Positions 47,856 to 59,059 of a stretch of 64,000 bases of DNA are shown here, one piece after another (positions within the stretch are counted from its first letter, which is position 1; the number at the start of each line of letters is the position of its first letter). The translations under genes and the position numbers were made by a program. The notes under the pieces are model-generated. The model did no database searches and had not been told where the DNA came from. It saw nothing but the letters and a program-made list of their open reading frames with translations. This stretch comes from Pilatotrama ljubarskyi (taxonomy: Eukaryota > Basidiomycota > Agaricomycetes > Polyporales > Polyporaceae), in the NCBI GenBank assembly GCA_022385805.1, contig MU277694.1, forward strand, positions 93,694-157,693. Reading direction: 5' to 3'.

Positions 47856-48019
47856 GGGATCGTCGGTCGAGCGGGTGCGGGGTCGTCGGTCGAGCAGGTG
47901 CGGAGTCGTCGGTCGAGCAGGTGCGGAGTCGTCAGTCAAGCGGGTGCGAGATCGTCAGTCGAGTGCGCGCACTGGGATCATCAGTCGAGTGGGTGCGGGA
48001 TCGTCGATCTTGCGCGTGC
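47856..48019 (+). repeat. 23-bp minisatellite (about seven units)
   Basis: Tandem units of the type gggatcgtcggtcgagcggg+tgc: 47856-47878, 47879-47901, 47902-47924, 47925-47947, 47948-47970, then after 3 extra bases 47974-47996 and 47997-48019. Units differ by a few substitutions. It starts 57 bases after the DUF6589 stop codon. All three plus frames stay open across it, so it can mimic coding sequence. Confidence 0.9.
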
Positions 48020-48337
48020 AGAGAGCGCCTCTTGGATGTCCACGAGGGAGCCCAGCCGACTTGACGTGCTTCCAAAGCACGACAATGAGGGCGCAGCGAA
48101 GGACCTGGTATGGTGCTCTTGATGCGCAGCATGTGTTTGGGACATGGGGGTCGGAGAGGAATGGCGCGCTACAGGAGGGTGACCCTCAGGTCGACACAAC
48201 GGAGGCGGCGTCTGCAGGTACCTCAGAGAAGTCGACGGGAGCGGGGTGCTTGGGCGTGCGGATGCAGCGGCGTCCTCGTGAAGGCGTGATGCCTGCAGCA
48301 CGCCTCCTGTGGATACCAGAGGCGCACACATGACAGG

Positions 48338-50788
48338 TCACCGAGCGCGGTGAATGACGAAGGGGTCATCATGGAGATCTGAGGATCCAGCGGTCGACAC
48401 CACGGCCTGACCGGCAGAAGCGAGGTTTCGTGGGCGTGGGCGCGGTCGCACTCGAGGCTTCTGCCGCGCACTTCTTGGGGTCATCGGGATGGCTAAGTGC
48501 ACATTAGCAACCCCGTTACTTAGACCTGGGAGATAGAGAGACTCACCGGGCTCTTGTGGAACAGAATCGTCCATGGGCACGATATCAGGCTCGTCATTGA
48601 GCCAGCCCTCGCCCTCACAAGCCCTAGAGGCCTCTGAGTCCATGCAGACGGCGTTCTCGTTGTGCGAGACTGTTGCGGAGGTGTCCTTCACGGCGGTCGT
48701 CTCCTGGGCCCACTGTGTGTCCACTTTATGGAGGACGTCCAAGACGGCCTGTCCATAGCGTGGAAGGAAGGTCCACTGTCCCTGCGAGAAGTGTTCGCGA
48801 AGAGCATCTAAGGAGAGAATATGTGCGTGGTAGGTGAGCGAGCGGATGATCTCGTCTGGGAGAATCACCTCGGACGTGAACGAGGATGGGGAGAAGTCCT
48901 TTGCATAAATCTCACGGCGCCAGTCCCGGAGCGCCTTATCGGCCTGTGCTCGGTGTTCTCCTGCGCGAACAGAAGGGATCCGGGGAGGTGGAGGTCGTGT
49001 TTCTCCACGCCTGCCGTCCAACGAGGTTGAGGACTTGTTGCGATCGAATCGCAGAGGCTGAAGCGGCTCGCGCAAGGTCATAGGGCGTTTTCCCTGCCGA
49101 TTCTTCGACTTTGAAGGCGTGAGGTCGAGACCGCGGCGTAGAGGGGACGAAGCAGGATCCGAGCGTGAGGGGGATGAAGGCAAGCCGTCCTCCAGCAGCT
49201 TGTTGAGGTCGTCGTCAGCGGTGGACGCAGCAGAAGCCCGATTAGCGCACAGATCGCAGCAGTTCTGTGGAAGCACAGCTTTGTGCGGCCATCAGCACTC
49301 AGTACTCAGTCCTCAATTGACGCCGCGGAAGCAAATATTAATAATGAACGCCTCGAGGCTTACCGTTCGCTGCACGCGGTGGATTATCAAAATACTCATC
49401 ACAGACCTTACGCCGACAGTCTGTTGCTTCTACGAGGTCTCTGAGATGTGTCTCTATCCTCTTCTTGTATCCCTTGCCGCTGTCCTCCGACTGTGTCGTC
49501 TTCGTTTCACCGCCTTTTTTGGCCTTCGATTCCCGTGGCTTCTGACGCCTGAAGACCGACTGTTCCACAAGCAGAATCGCCTCTGCCTGCAACTCAGGGG
49601 ACCGCCCTGCACGGCCCGCTCGTTGCACCCACACAGTCAGCGAAGAAGGAGCACCAAACTGGACAACCTGTCTGATATCCGGTATGTCTGCGCCCTGTAC
49701 CCAAGCGCGATCAATCTCTCAGCATCATGGGCTGCGGGCCAGAAGACGCACCATCCCAACAGACTCTGTTGCCACAAGACAGCGAACACTGCCGTTAACA
49801 AACCTTCGAATAGCATCATGCTGAGCGGCATTCGTCCTCAAGGCATGGACGAAGTCCACCGAGTCCAAGAGGTACGCCGTCAACTTTGTTCTGATATAGC
49901 GCCAGATGCGCATCGCGTCGTCGCGGGTGTTGACAAAGATCAATGCCTTCGTGATGTCCTCAGGATAGACGGCATCCTCGAGCCTCAGCAACTCATCCAG
50001 GGCGGCGTAGTCATCTGTGCTCTGCATAACTCGGACCGACATTTTTACGTTCGGGCGGTCGTTCCCTAGGTTCAAGAAGAATGCCGTATCGTGCTTGATT
50101 TCAAGGTTCGATTCGATGTCGCGCAAGGGGCGCTTGGACAGTGTTGCGGAGAATGGAAGAATCGGCGCAGTTCCATGCGGGGCATAGGTACGTAAAGCAC
50201 AGAGCTTCCCGTACGACGGGCGGAACTCGCCTCCCCATTCGCTGATACAGTGCGCCTCGTCGATGATCCAGGCGAGGATCTTCTTCTTCAGGCCCATATC
50301 GCGCAACGTTTCGCGCACGTCGATGTGGTCTACGCACATCTCGGGCGAGGCGAAGATAACTCGGAACTTGAGTTTCTTGAGCTCCTGGTACACAGTAAGC
50401 AAACCTGTCGCCTTCTTTACAAGTCACTTACCTCTCCGAGTTTTGGCGTCCAAGTATCTCCATTGATAGCCTTTGCAGGAATCCCCATCTCGAGGAAACG
50501 GCGCTCCTGAAAGGCAGGTTGCCCAGTAAGTACCGCTGCTTCTGGTTTGACTCGTGCACTTACCTGGTCATATTGTAGCCGCTTCAACGGTGATACTACT
50601 ACCGTCATCCTCTCCTTATTGCGGGGGAGAAGTGACGGCAGCATGTAAGGTATAGTCTTTCCCGCACCTGCATCAGCAAAATCGCATCGCTTCTGACAGC
50701 GTCTGACAGTTCCCGGATATGATCTCCTCGGAGGCCCGGGTGTGTCAGAGCAAATCGGACGAGGGCAGATCGTGCCCCAGCTAGGCAA
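48338..50788 (-). CDS. RecQ-like DNA helicase
   Basis: ATP-dependent 3'-5' helicase of an Agaricomycete RecQ branch. Motifs in order: Walker A in DFADAGAGKTIPYMLPSLL, Ia-like VVVSPLKRLQYDQ, then ERRFLEMGIPAKAINGDTW, FRVIFASPEMC, DEAH box in WIIDEAHCISEWGGEF, motif III SATLSKR, the second RecA fold (ALIFVNTRDDAMRIW), GADIPDIRQVVQFGAPSS, motif VI QRAGRAGR, and a zinc-cluster remnant CRRKVCDEYFDNPP...CCDLC. Introns after QYDQ, GE, ESVGM and NPPRAAN join in phase. The C-terminal tail (48338-49276) is Ser/Arg-rich without a known domain. The 5' end is unclear: expected upstream RecQ sequence (aromatic-rich motif 0) is interrupted by stops, so the true start may use unseen exons or the gene may be truncated. 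50788 is the first usable ATG. Confidence 0.82.
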
Positions 50789-51067
50789 CTGCTCAGTTAA
50801 TCCACGGAATGTTCCTCATGTAGTGCCAGTTCAAGCTCAGACTGAACAGATGCTGTCAGTGTTACCAGAATCTCTTGCAATCGGCGGCTGCAGGAAGTCC
50901 GAGCAACTCGGCACACCAGACACGCGTCAGAAGGCGCCAAAGACCTCAGGAGAGTAGATGCCTGACGCCTGACGCGGACGCCTTGAACTTGTGCCACAAA
51001 CATCTCGCCAATTGCGGGTCTCGCCCGCCTCGTTCGCTCGTCTTGCCCGCTCCTCGTGTCGCCCATC

Positions 51068-52185
51068 TCACTCGCCCGCCTCGCGCGCCTCGCGCGCCCC
51101 GCTCGCTGTCTCGCCCATCGCCCGCCGCTGCGCCTGCCTCGCGCGTCTCGCCCGCCCCACTCGCCCGCTTCGCTCGTCGAATGCTCCCCCGCCTCGCTCG
51201 TCTCGTCTCATCTCCCTCGCTCGTGTCCCTCGCCCGCCATCGCCTCTCTCGCCCGTTGCTCGTCTAGCCCCTCCCGCTCGCTCGTCTTGCCCGGCTCCCG
51301 AGTCAAGATCCGAAGTGTCGTCTTGGTCTTCCAGCTGACGGTCTTGCAATTCACGCTCCAGTTCATCCACCCGAGCTTGATGAGCTGCGCGAAGTCGTTG
51401 GACATACGCGAGGCGCCCTTCGAGCAGACTGATCTGGCGCCGCAGTCTGGTCAGGTTGACATGGGCTTTGTCGAGCTCGTCTTTGCAATCGCAGTCTTCC
51501 TTAGCTCCTGCACCAAGTGAACGCAGACGGGAAAAGTTAGCGCATGATACAGCAAGATGAACAGGTGAGTGCTCTACGTACCGCTTACGCTCGAGCAATG
51601 CTCGCCGATGAGCGTCATATCTCCTTCAGCTGCTGCGTCGCCGGGATCCAGGGCACCGTCATCTGCACCATGCACAGCCAAATGGTAAGCACTAACTACT
51701 AGCGTATGCATGATACGCGTACCCCAACTAGAGACGAGGTTGCGGACAAACTGCGAGTCCGTCGTCTGCGAGTCGAGCGCACCTCCAGATGCATATTGCC
51801 TGCCCGAGAGAAGCATCAGTGGGCAACCGTCATGATGTAGTACGAACGAGCTCCTCGTGTCATCCGTCTCACCCGCCTCGCCTGTCGCCCATCGCCCGCC
51901 ACTTCGCTCGCTCGCGCATCTCGTCCGCCTTGCTCGTCTGGCCTGCCTCGCTCGTCTGGCCTGCCTCGCTCGTCTGGCCTGCCTCGCTCGTCTCGCCTGC
52001 CTCGCACATCTCGCGCGCCTCGCCCGTCGTCTCGCTCGCCTCGCTCGTGTCGTGCATCTTGTGCGCCTCGCCCGTCGACCATCCCTATGCTGCGTTCGAA
52101 GTAGCCGGCGGCAGGAAGGCTTCTTTGGCGGTCGAAAGTGGGGGTCCCTGAGTGCAAACTTTCTGCACCGGCCTGCGCGCAGCAC
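51068..52185 (-). CDS. Arg-rich coiled-coil protein, unknown
   Basis: Three exons splice in phase on the minus strand. The first contains an Arg-rich repeat tract and continues to LLSGRQYASGGALDSQTTDS and QFVRNLVSSW. An intron with GTACGC donor leads to DDGALDPGDAAAEGDMTLIG, EHCSSVSG. A further intron leads to AKEDCDCKDELDKAHVNLTR, a clear coiled coil (LRRQISLLEGRLAYVQRLRA; ARVDELERELQDRQLEDQDD) and a second Arg/Glu-rich tract. Both ends fall in low-complexity DNA, so start and stop are uncertain. No domain recognised. Its position between a RecQ-like helicase and a transposase suggests it belongs to the mobile block. Confidence 0.45.
51933..52022 (+). repeat. 18-bp minisatellite (four clean units plus one degenerate)
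   Basis: Units of ctcgtctggcctgcctcg at 51933-51950, 51951-51968 and 51969-51986, a one-base variant at 51987-52004 and a degenerate copy to 52022. The array lies within the Arg-rich part of the minus-strand coiled-coil gene, where it would encode Arg/Ala/Gln repeats. Related composition continues at 51020-51290. Confidence 0.85.
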
Positions 52186-52468
52186 GATAGCTTGAGTAAT
52201 CGAAGGTGATGGCTTTGCCTACCACAGTATACGTGCCTGTATGGTGCAGCGAGCGTAGTGAATCATCATGAAGGCATCGTATTCATGAGGGTGGGATCAG
52301 CAGGAAATACGATCACGGACAGCTATGTTCGGTCAAACGTCGATATACTATCACACTTACTACAGCTTGCCCATCCCAATCGACGATTCCAGGCCAGATC
52401 CGCATGTACGTAGTACAGTCAGAGTTGAAGGGGACCGTTGGATCACAGAACCGTTACGTGCAGTCAAA

Positions 52469-55400
52469 CTATACGTGGAGAAGGTCGAAGGCGTGATGGT
52501 CTACAAAATGGTTGACAAAGAAGCGGTCGAAGACGTCAAGGGAGGTGTGCTCGGACTCACCCTCCTCAACCCTCCTATGATCGCTGAAACCTATGAGGTG
52601 CGCTGAACGTACGATGGTATCCAAATGAATCACGGAGAGGACAGGTTTCCCGCCTCGCAGAAAGCGAGGCTTGACAATCCACATACCTGTGTCCTCGTCA
52701 GGTGCGGCGTTCGCCCGACTGAACCAGTGAACGAGGGCACAATGATACACCTCTCTGCGTGTGTGGAGGTCGAAGAGGAGTCGAACACTGACGACGTCCA
52801 TGCCAAGCAGGCCCCTCCTACTGGAATCCCTATTCACGAAAACACAGTCGTACCGTGCAGGCCCCTTCCTCCAGCTGTTCGTCGCGCGAATGAGCTCATG
52901 GCGGATGCCAAACTCCCCCGTCGGATCGCTGGGGGCACGAAACACAGCTTCTGCTGAGTGGAAAACCCTAAGGCTATGGTTTCGAAGGGGCGGGCATTGA
53001 TCCAATTGGAGTACGGCCGGAGAGACATTGCTCCCTTGCCAGTTCACCTGGTAGAAGAGAAATCTTCTCAGCAGTTCAGGGAGCGTGGGACATCCTATCT
53101 GATCTCCAAGGGGCTGAGCAGTGCGAGGGTATTGTTTTCATTCTATGAATCCGGTGTTAATAGACCTCCCTCCTGTACGAATACCACTTACGCGGTGTCT
53201 TGGACATCGTCACGGTCGATACAACGTCGGGCTGCAGGACTCTCGCTTTCTTTGCATGCAGAGAATCTCCTCGGGCAGAAGTCAGGTCCGTCCGTCCGTT
53301 CCCGCTGAGCTCTTGGAATGAAGCATCTATACGCATTGTGTTAGCTACAAGCGATACGGGGACTGCGCCAAGTTACGGGCGACACATGATACATAGCATG
53401 GTATTTCCGTTGTGCAGGTAAAGATCGTACCTTGAGGGGAACCGGCGTCCACACATACGGCATCATGCAGCATGCCTCGAGCACGGAAGTCAGCATTGCT
53501 CGCAGCGAGCTTGTCCAGACGCTGGTTGGTGAGGAGCATCTGACCCAAGGCTTCGTAGCGGTTCGAGCGTCGCCACGGCTCCTTAACCGCAGTAATGTGT
53601 TTGGACTCGGTTACAGACGAGCAAAGTCCGTTCGGCAATCCGAATGCCCAAATGCGATCCTGGTAGTGTAGACACGAGTGTTGCCGCGGCAGGGAGAAGC
53701 CCTCCGCACGTACACCGGGTGTGCGAAAGACCTCCCGGTATTGATGAAAGCGCTGGAGGGCATTTTTCATGGAGTCGATGGAGGATGGTGTGTGAGCCTC
53801 CCTGCGTACAAAGTACGTGAACTCCAAGAACGCCGCAACGCAGCGTACAGCCTCAGAAGGTAGATAGCCGTGGATAGCAGGGAGGAAGACCTGAGGAAGG
53901 TTAATCACTGCAAACATGGGGTGCGACAGGTGTGGAGCTGGCCCACCTTCATAAGAGCTTTTGAGTCGTCGCCTGTCCACTGCTTGAATCCGCGGCCTTC
54001 GTGGAAACACCGCAGTCTGGAGAAAGGAGGGACAACTGCAATGCTGGGTTTCTGGTCAGAAGGTATCCCCCGCCGCCTCGAACAGACGCGAATGCTGACC
54101 GTCGATTGATATCCGTGAGGATATCCTTTGCTCTGGCTTTCCCATTTTTCGCCACCAAGAACAGCTCAATCCAAGTGACCAAATGATCTTTGAACGTCCC
54201 CTTGATGAGCTGATGCAAGATATCTGGCGCTATCAGTTCATGGATATCTGCACGGGGAAAGTCGTTCGTGAAGGGCTATGCAGGCGGAACGTCAGACAAG
54301 CGTGTGGATAGTGCTCAAGCAACAGTACGGACAACGATGTCACCAACAATACCGTATTCTTCCCAAAGCTCTCCGAGCTCGAATTCTGCCACCAAAAACT
54401 CTGTGTGGGCTCGCGATCTGAGCACTCCTCCGTCACCGTCGAGATTAGATTTACGGTTAGTACAGCTGTTTTGAACACGCGTTTGTATCGAATCAGTCAT
54501 CCCACACCTGAAGCATGATGGTAGTAGTACTCACATTGGGCACCATCCCTGCACAATGCAGGTGAGTAAGGCTTGTTCTGGATAATCGGCTATGTATGGA
54601 CCCAGGCCGTAGATGATTTTCCGGTAGTAGCCATCACCGCACAAGACCACTTCAGGCGTCGTCATATGGGCCTTCAGCGAGTTCAGGATTCTTGATAGCG
54701 ACGTGTGGAAGAGTTGCCGCCAAAACTTGCGGAAGAGAGAGTCATCATCATACTTCTTTCGCGCTATGCATGGCCGAACGTGAGTTTGAATGGGCAAGAA
54801 GTAGGTCGGAACACGCACTCTTTGGAATGGCTAAGAAGCCGGCAAGGACAACACCGCCTCCATGCGCTCGTCGAGCATCGTTGTGCAGGTTTCCAAGTGA
54901 GGCGTACAGAGGATAGTACTCGTTGTGACCAGTCGCAACAGAGACAGTGGTCTTGTCGCTACCCAGAATCACGGGAACGAATGCCGTCCCGAACGTATCG
55001 GAATAGGTCGATATAATGTCCTGTTGGATAGCGGCTCCTGTCAAGGAGGAACAGCAGCATGAACGAAAGTCTTGACTCACCGCCTGAGACCATGCCCAGT
55101 CCGCGCTCATCACATTTCGCAGCTCACGTTCGCCGTCCTGGGTATAGGTGCGCAGCGGGCCGTACTCGATTTGCGTTTGGAACTCAGGATTTCCGAGGAT
55201 GTTCTTCGCGATCTGACGGACATCACGGAACCATACATCATACTTGGCGACCATCCAGGATGCGACGTCGTCTGGACGAGCAGGTCGAAGACGTTCCGGG
55301 TAGGAGAGCTCAAATGACTCCCACTTCACTGCGCCAAGGGAGGTAGAATCAATCGTAGCGTAGAGGGCTGCGCTGTTCTTGAACGGCGGTCCTTCCCCGT

Positions 55401-56942
55401 GGGAGGACAAAGACGCGGCCCAGAGGTCGAGGAGGGTGTTGATGTTTCCGGCACTCATCTGCTCTTTCCGGAAGAGCAGGTCCGCAGTCTCGAACTGTAT
55501 GCGGTTATCGTATGGACTCCAGTCCTCCGAACCATGAGTGAGCCTGACACGGGGAACCCGCTCCGGATGCTCCAGAAGGCAGCCGTTCTCATCACAGCGT
55601 GACCCTACCAGAACATGTTCAGACGTGGTGTCGGAAGAGAATTGATTGGACGCACGTACCGGTGATGTGGGGATGGTGAACTATAATCTTGCGAGCACGG
55701 CCTGCCGCGTTGAGAGGCTCAGCATTGAGGCCCTCGGACCTGTCGCGGTCGAGGTGGAATGGAGCGCCGTGTTGGAGGTCCCTTCCAAGGTGTTCTACTA
55801 GAAAGTATTCGTACAGAAGTCAGGCATGTAAAGCGATCGTAGTTCGGGCGGAACCGTTGCTTACCGTATCCTTCGAGTCGGCCAGGATCTTCGACACCTT
55901 GGAATGAGCGCCTTGGCCCGTCCGAGTTCCGGAGGGCATCAAGTCTGGAGTCGTGCCCTACACGATGTTAGGCTCAGAGAAAAGCGAGCACCGCATGCCT
56001 ACGCACCATCGTCATCGTCCCCAACATCAGCCTCGCCCATCTGGAACCCGCCGTCCTCGTTTTCCGCATTGTGTTCGTTTGCCGTATCTTCTTCCCCCTC
56101 CTCGTCTCCCTCGTCTTCCTCGTCCTCGTCTCCCTCGTCTTCCTCGTCCTCGTCTCCCTCGTCTTCCTCATCCTCGTCTTCCTCGTCTTCCTCGTCTTCT
56201 TCGTCTTCCTCGTCTTCCTCGTCTTCCTCGTCTTCCTCGTCTTCCTCCTCATCCCCGCTGTCCTCGTCGTTATTGTTATTCTCCTCGGCCATATCATCAT
56301 CATCATCATCCTCATCCGATAGGTCCAGTAGGTCGCTAAGGAAGCTGTTAGTACAAGGGCAGCATCAGAGTTTGGTCGCATGGAATGCATACGGCATGTC
56401 TGCATAGTCCTCACCGTCGCTCTCTGTTACGGCGGAGTCGTCGTCTGGATCCGAACTAGACCAAAGCGGGTCGGGTCGGTCGTCACTACTGGTATCGGAT
56501 GATTCAGAACCAGAACGGTCCGGCGACCCATCTGCTACATCAAGGTCTCCGTGCCCGTGCACCTCAGAGTTGCTACGGAAATCTGTGAGGCCAGAGGTGC
56601 ATTGCTCTGAGGATGCAGACCTCCTGTACTCCGTATTAGCTTCGCCATAGTAGCCATTTAACCGCTGCTCGAAACACACCTGATCTGCGAACCTCTAGCT
56701 GATGCTGATGGCTCCGCCGCGTCAGGGGTTTGTGCGTCCTGAGGGTCGCCATGCTCTAGTTCGTCGTCAGCGACTGCGGCATCAGGGCTGTCGCAATCAG
56801 CATCCTCGAGATCCGGTCCACGCCAGCCGGGATGCTGTGTGCGTTTATGCTTGGTGTATCCAGAGCGACTGCGGAATTCCCGGGAGCATCCGGGCACAGG
56901 GCATGGGATCCGGCTGTCCTCAGCGGATTGTTCTTCGTGCAT
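52469..56942 (-). CDS. Plavaka-type (CACTA superfamily) transposase
   Basis: Multi-exon transposase of the Plavaka group common in Agaricomycetes. N-terminus: C2H2 finger [20 protein letters not shown], then a long Glu/Asp repeat (about 56092-56262). Core blocks: [192 protein letters not shown]-terminus: [72 protein letters not shown] joined six internal introns in phase, so most of the gene is undamaged. The best model meets one TGA at 53140-53138, between [10 protein letters not shown] and the [14 protein letters not shown] block. The start at 56942 is tentative. Confidence 0.85.
52469..56942 (-). mobile_element. Plavaka-like DNA transposon, body defined by its transposase gene
   Basis: The limits given are those of the transposase gene. 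I searched 250-300 bases on either side for CACTA-type terminal inverted repeats and 3-bp target duplications and found none convincing. The element borders are therefore unknown. Confidence 0.7.
56092..56262 (+). repeat. Acidic-coding (TCTTCCTCG)-type repeat in the transposase gene
   Basis: Irregular runs of tcttcctcg/tcctcgtct; on the minus strand they encode a long Glu/Asp stretch (EDEEDEED pattern). Likely to vary in length between copies of the element. Confidence 0.8.
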
Positions 56943-57312
56943 AGGGCGTAGATGAGCGGAGCAGTAGCTGATTGACGAAGGAGTCAGCTGAAGCGTATAT
57001 ATACGCAGAGGAAGGACCCGCAAAGCGTCGTGTTGGACCTTGACTTGACACAGAGAACGTCCAAGGTCACACCGATCCGTCCGAGATGACTCCATCACGC
57101 GGCGCGGTCATTGCAATATCCGCACCTCCGCGCGGAAGTGAGGAGAGCGAAGAGGCAGCTTTTGGATGGCGTGAGTTTTGCACTACCCGATTCTATTGAT
57201 CATCGTCTACGAATCACACAGTAAGGATCGTAAGACCGACTGAAGAAAGGAAAACCATCAGCTATACATCAGACGTAGCTGGATCACGGTGGGAGGGAGA
57301 TCAGGACATACC
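56943..57312. other. Spacer between the TET/JBP-like gene and the transposase
   Basis: About 370 bases separating two minus-strand genes. No gene seen; the transposase 5' end may extend into it. Confidence 0.45.
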
Positions 57313-59059
57313 TCAGCAACCGTTTGCACGTAGTTCCTGCAAAGTGCTGAACATCTCGACACCTCGCCTCCAACGCTCCTCGCCAGCAACACAATACGCC
57401 CCACCCTGGCTCAGGAAGTCCTTCTGCGTCTGGCAGCCACACTCGACCCATCGAAAAAGCCCGCCAGCCGAATACTGGGTGAACGAGTAGCGGCGCTCGT
57501 GAGGGGCTATAGCGGTGTTCGAGTGACAAAGGATTGCCGACGGGATGAGTATCAGCACGCCGGGCGGGAATTCGATCATGAGCTTGAGGTCCCAGAGGAG
57601 TAAGTGCCCTCCCACTGTATGGTCGTACCGTCCCAGGGCCGTGATCGCGCACCATCCAGCGGGTATGTTCATGTGGTCGGTGTGCGGAACTGTGACAACT
57701 TGTGGGCCGAGATTGAACGTCGCAGCGGCGAACACATTGTCTTTGAAGTTCCTTCAAAGGGAACCGTCGGCCTGCTGCAACTTCGCGAGAGTCTCCTCGT
57801 AGTAAGCGTGTAGCCGCGCAGCAAACAGCTTCATGCACGCTGTGTATGATCGATTTAAATTCTACTATGTATTGTAAGTGAAGGTCCCACGTACAATCTC
57901 CAAAGCCTGCAAGGCGGCAGACAGCTCTGTTTGAGAGAAGTTTCTCTACGGCGGCCTGTTTCTTCCCTGTGAGTGAGAAGTTCGCCGGGCGCTGACGAAC
58001 TCATGATCAGCGCTATCATAGACGGGCAAGACAGTAGCGCAAAGCGTACCGTCTGACCTCCGCCGAACGAGACACCGACGGAGACGGCAGCGTAGTGTCC
58101 CCGACGGTTGGCCGTCTGCTTCTCCGTGAGCTTCAACGTAGCTCGGGCTTCTTCGAAGGCTTCAATGGCCTTCTCGTTTATATCCGACCATTCTTGCGAG
58201 TCTCTGGGGCAGCCAGCAAGCAAAGCAAATACTCGATCCTGCTCGTCCACGAGCGGACATGGGCTGGAAGTGAACAGGGACATCAGCATCCATTCTTTAA
58301 ATGGCATGAAGCATATGACGCCTACTCTCGACCATTCCAGGCGATGTAACGGAATCCCACGTTGAGGGCCTCTGATTTAGTGAGGGGACGGCGTTGCTGC
58401 TCATGCGTGGCTTTGGGCAATCGTTTCCCTGTGAAAGCAGTATGCACTACCCTAGAGGATGGGAACTCGATGCCACCCGTAGGCAACGGTGCACGCACGT
58501 CAGCAGACCTCAACGTATGATTGCCTGCGCTCGCATCGACCTCCACGCGTAACGCAAGGCTCTCTTGGACTCTCCTTCTCGCGATCGCTTTAGCTACAGT
58601 CGAAGCACCACTTCCGTCGCCGTGGCCTCGACCCCTCTCGCGTGCCTCCCGGCGACGTACCTTTGAACGGCACTTGTCGCGCAAGCTCCTCCTTGTAGGC
58701 GGGGCTTGAGGAGGGGTCTGATTGAACCTACGCTCAAGCGACTCGGGGGCGTTCGAGGCGTTCCCAGGTGTTGAGCCGCGGGCAAGGACTGGAGTGGTGC
58801 ATACTGTGAGGGCGACGAGTGGGGGGTCATCAGCGAGACCGTCGCTGCTATTGCTGACTTGCAAGGTTGCGACGTCGCCGTTAGATGTCTGTGATAGCAC
58901 GTCTGCCCTACAAGCAGCAGCGGCCCCTAGCGGGGCGATATCGCAGCCCAGGCGTACGAACATGCCGGTGGTCCCGCCACAGCTCGCAAGGTCGATGCAA
59001 CCTAGGCACCATTCCCAGGCGTCAGCGATTCGCCTCAGTAGAATGAGAGTCATACTCAC
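57313..59059 (-). pseudogene. TET/JBP-type 2-oxoglutarate dioxygenase, interrupted by a stop codon
   Basis: Member of the expanded Agaricomycete TET/JBP-like Fe(II)/2-oxoglutarate dioxygenases, whose characterised relatives oxidise 5-methylcytosine. Order from the N-terminus: a basic region (RRSLRDKCRSKVRRREARER), EALNVGFRYIAWNGR, CPLVDEQDRVFALLAGCPRD, NRRGHYAAVSVGVSFGGGQT, RPANFSLTGKKQAAVEKLLS, NRAVCRLAGFGD, LFAARLHAYYEETLAKLQQA, then the catalytic core VFAAATFNLGPQVVTVPHTD, HMNIPAGWCAITALGRY, GGHLLLWDLKLMIEFPPG, LIPSAILCHSNTAI, RRYSFTQYSAGGLFRW. The iron site is HTD plus the distal His of CHSN, with Arg for 2-oxoglutarate. HTDxxNxxxG has the same spacing as HRDxHNxxxG in human TET enzymes. 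A TGA at 57756-57754 interrupts the last big exon between ADGSL and RNFKDN. Possible 5' exons reach ATG 60216 (MKELRRSARLRAL), unproven. Confidence 0.75.

Noticed and set aside
47840..48060. Tandem repeats as a CRISPR array
   Set aside because: Contiguous 23-bp units with no spacers in a eukaryotic genome: a minisatellite.
50789..51066. 90-codon minus frame as the missing RecQ N-terminus
   Set aside because: No helicase motif and it ends in a stop before the RecQ frame; left out of the gene model.
52256..57185. TAGTG at about 52256 and CACTA at about 57180 as CACTA element ends
   Set aside because: They point the wrong way for CACTA...TAGTG termini and flanking bases do not pair as inverted repeats.
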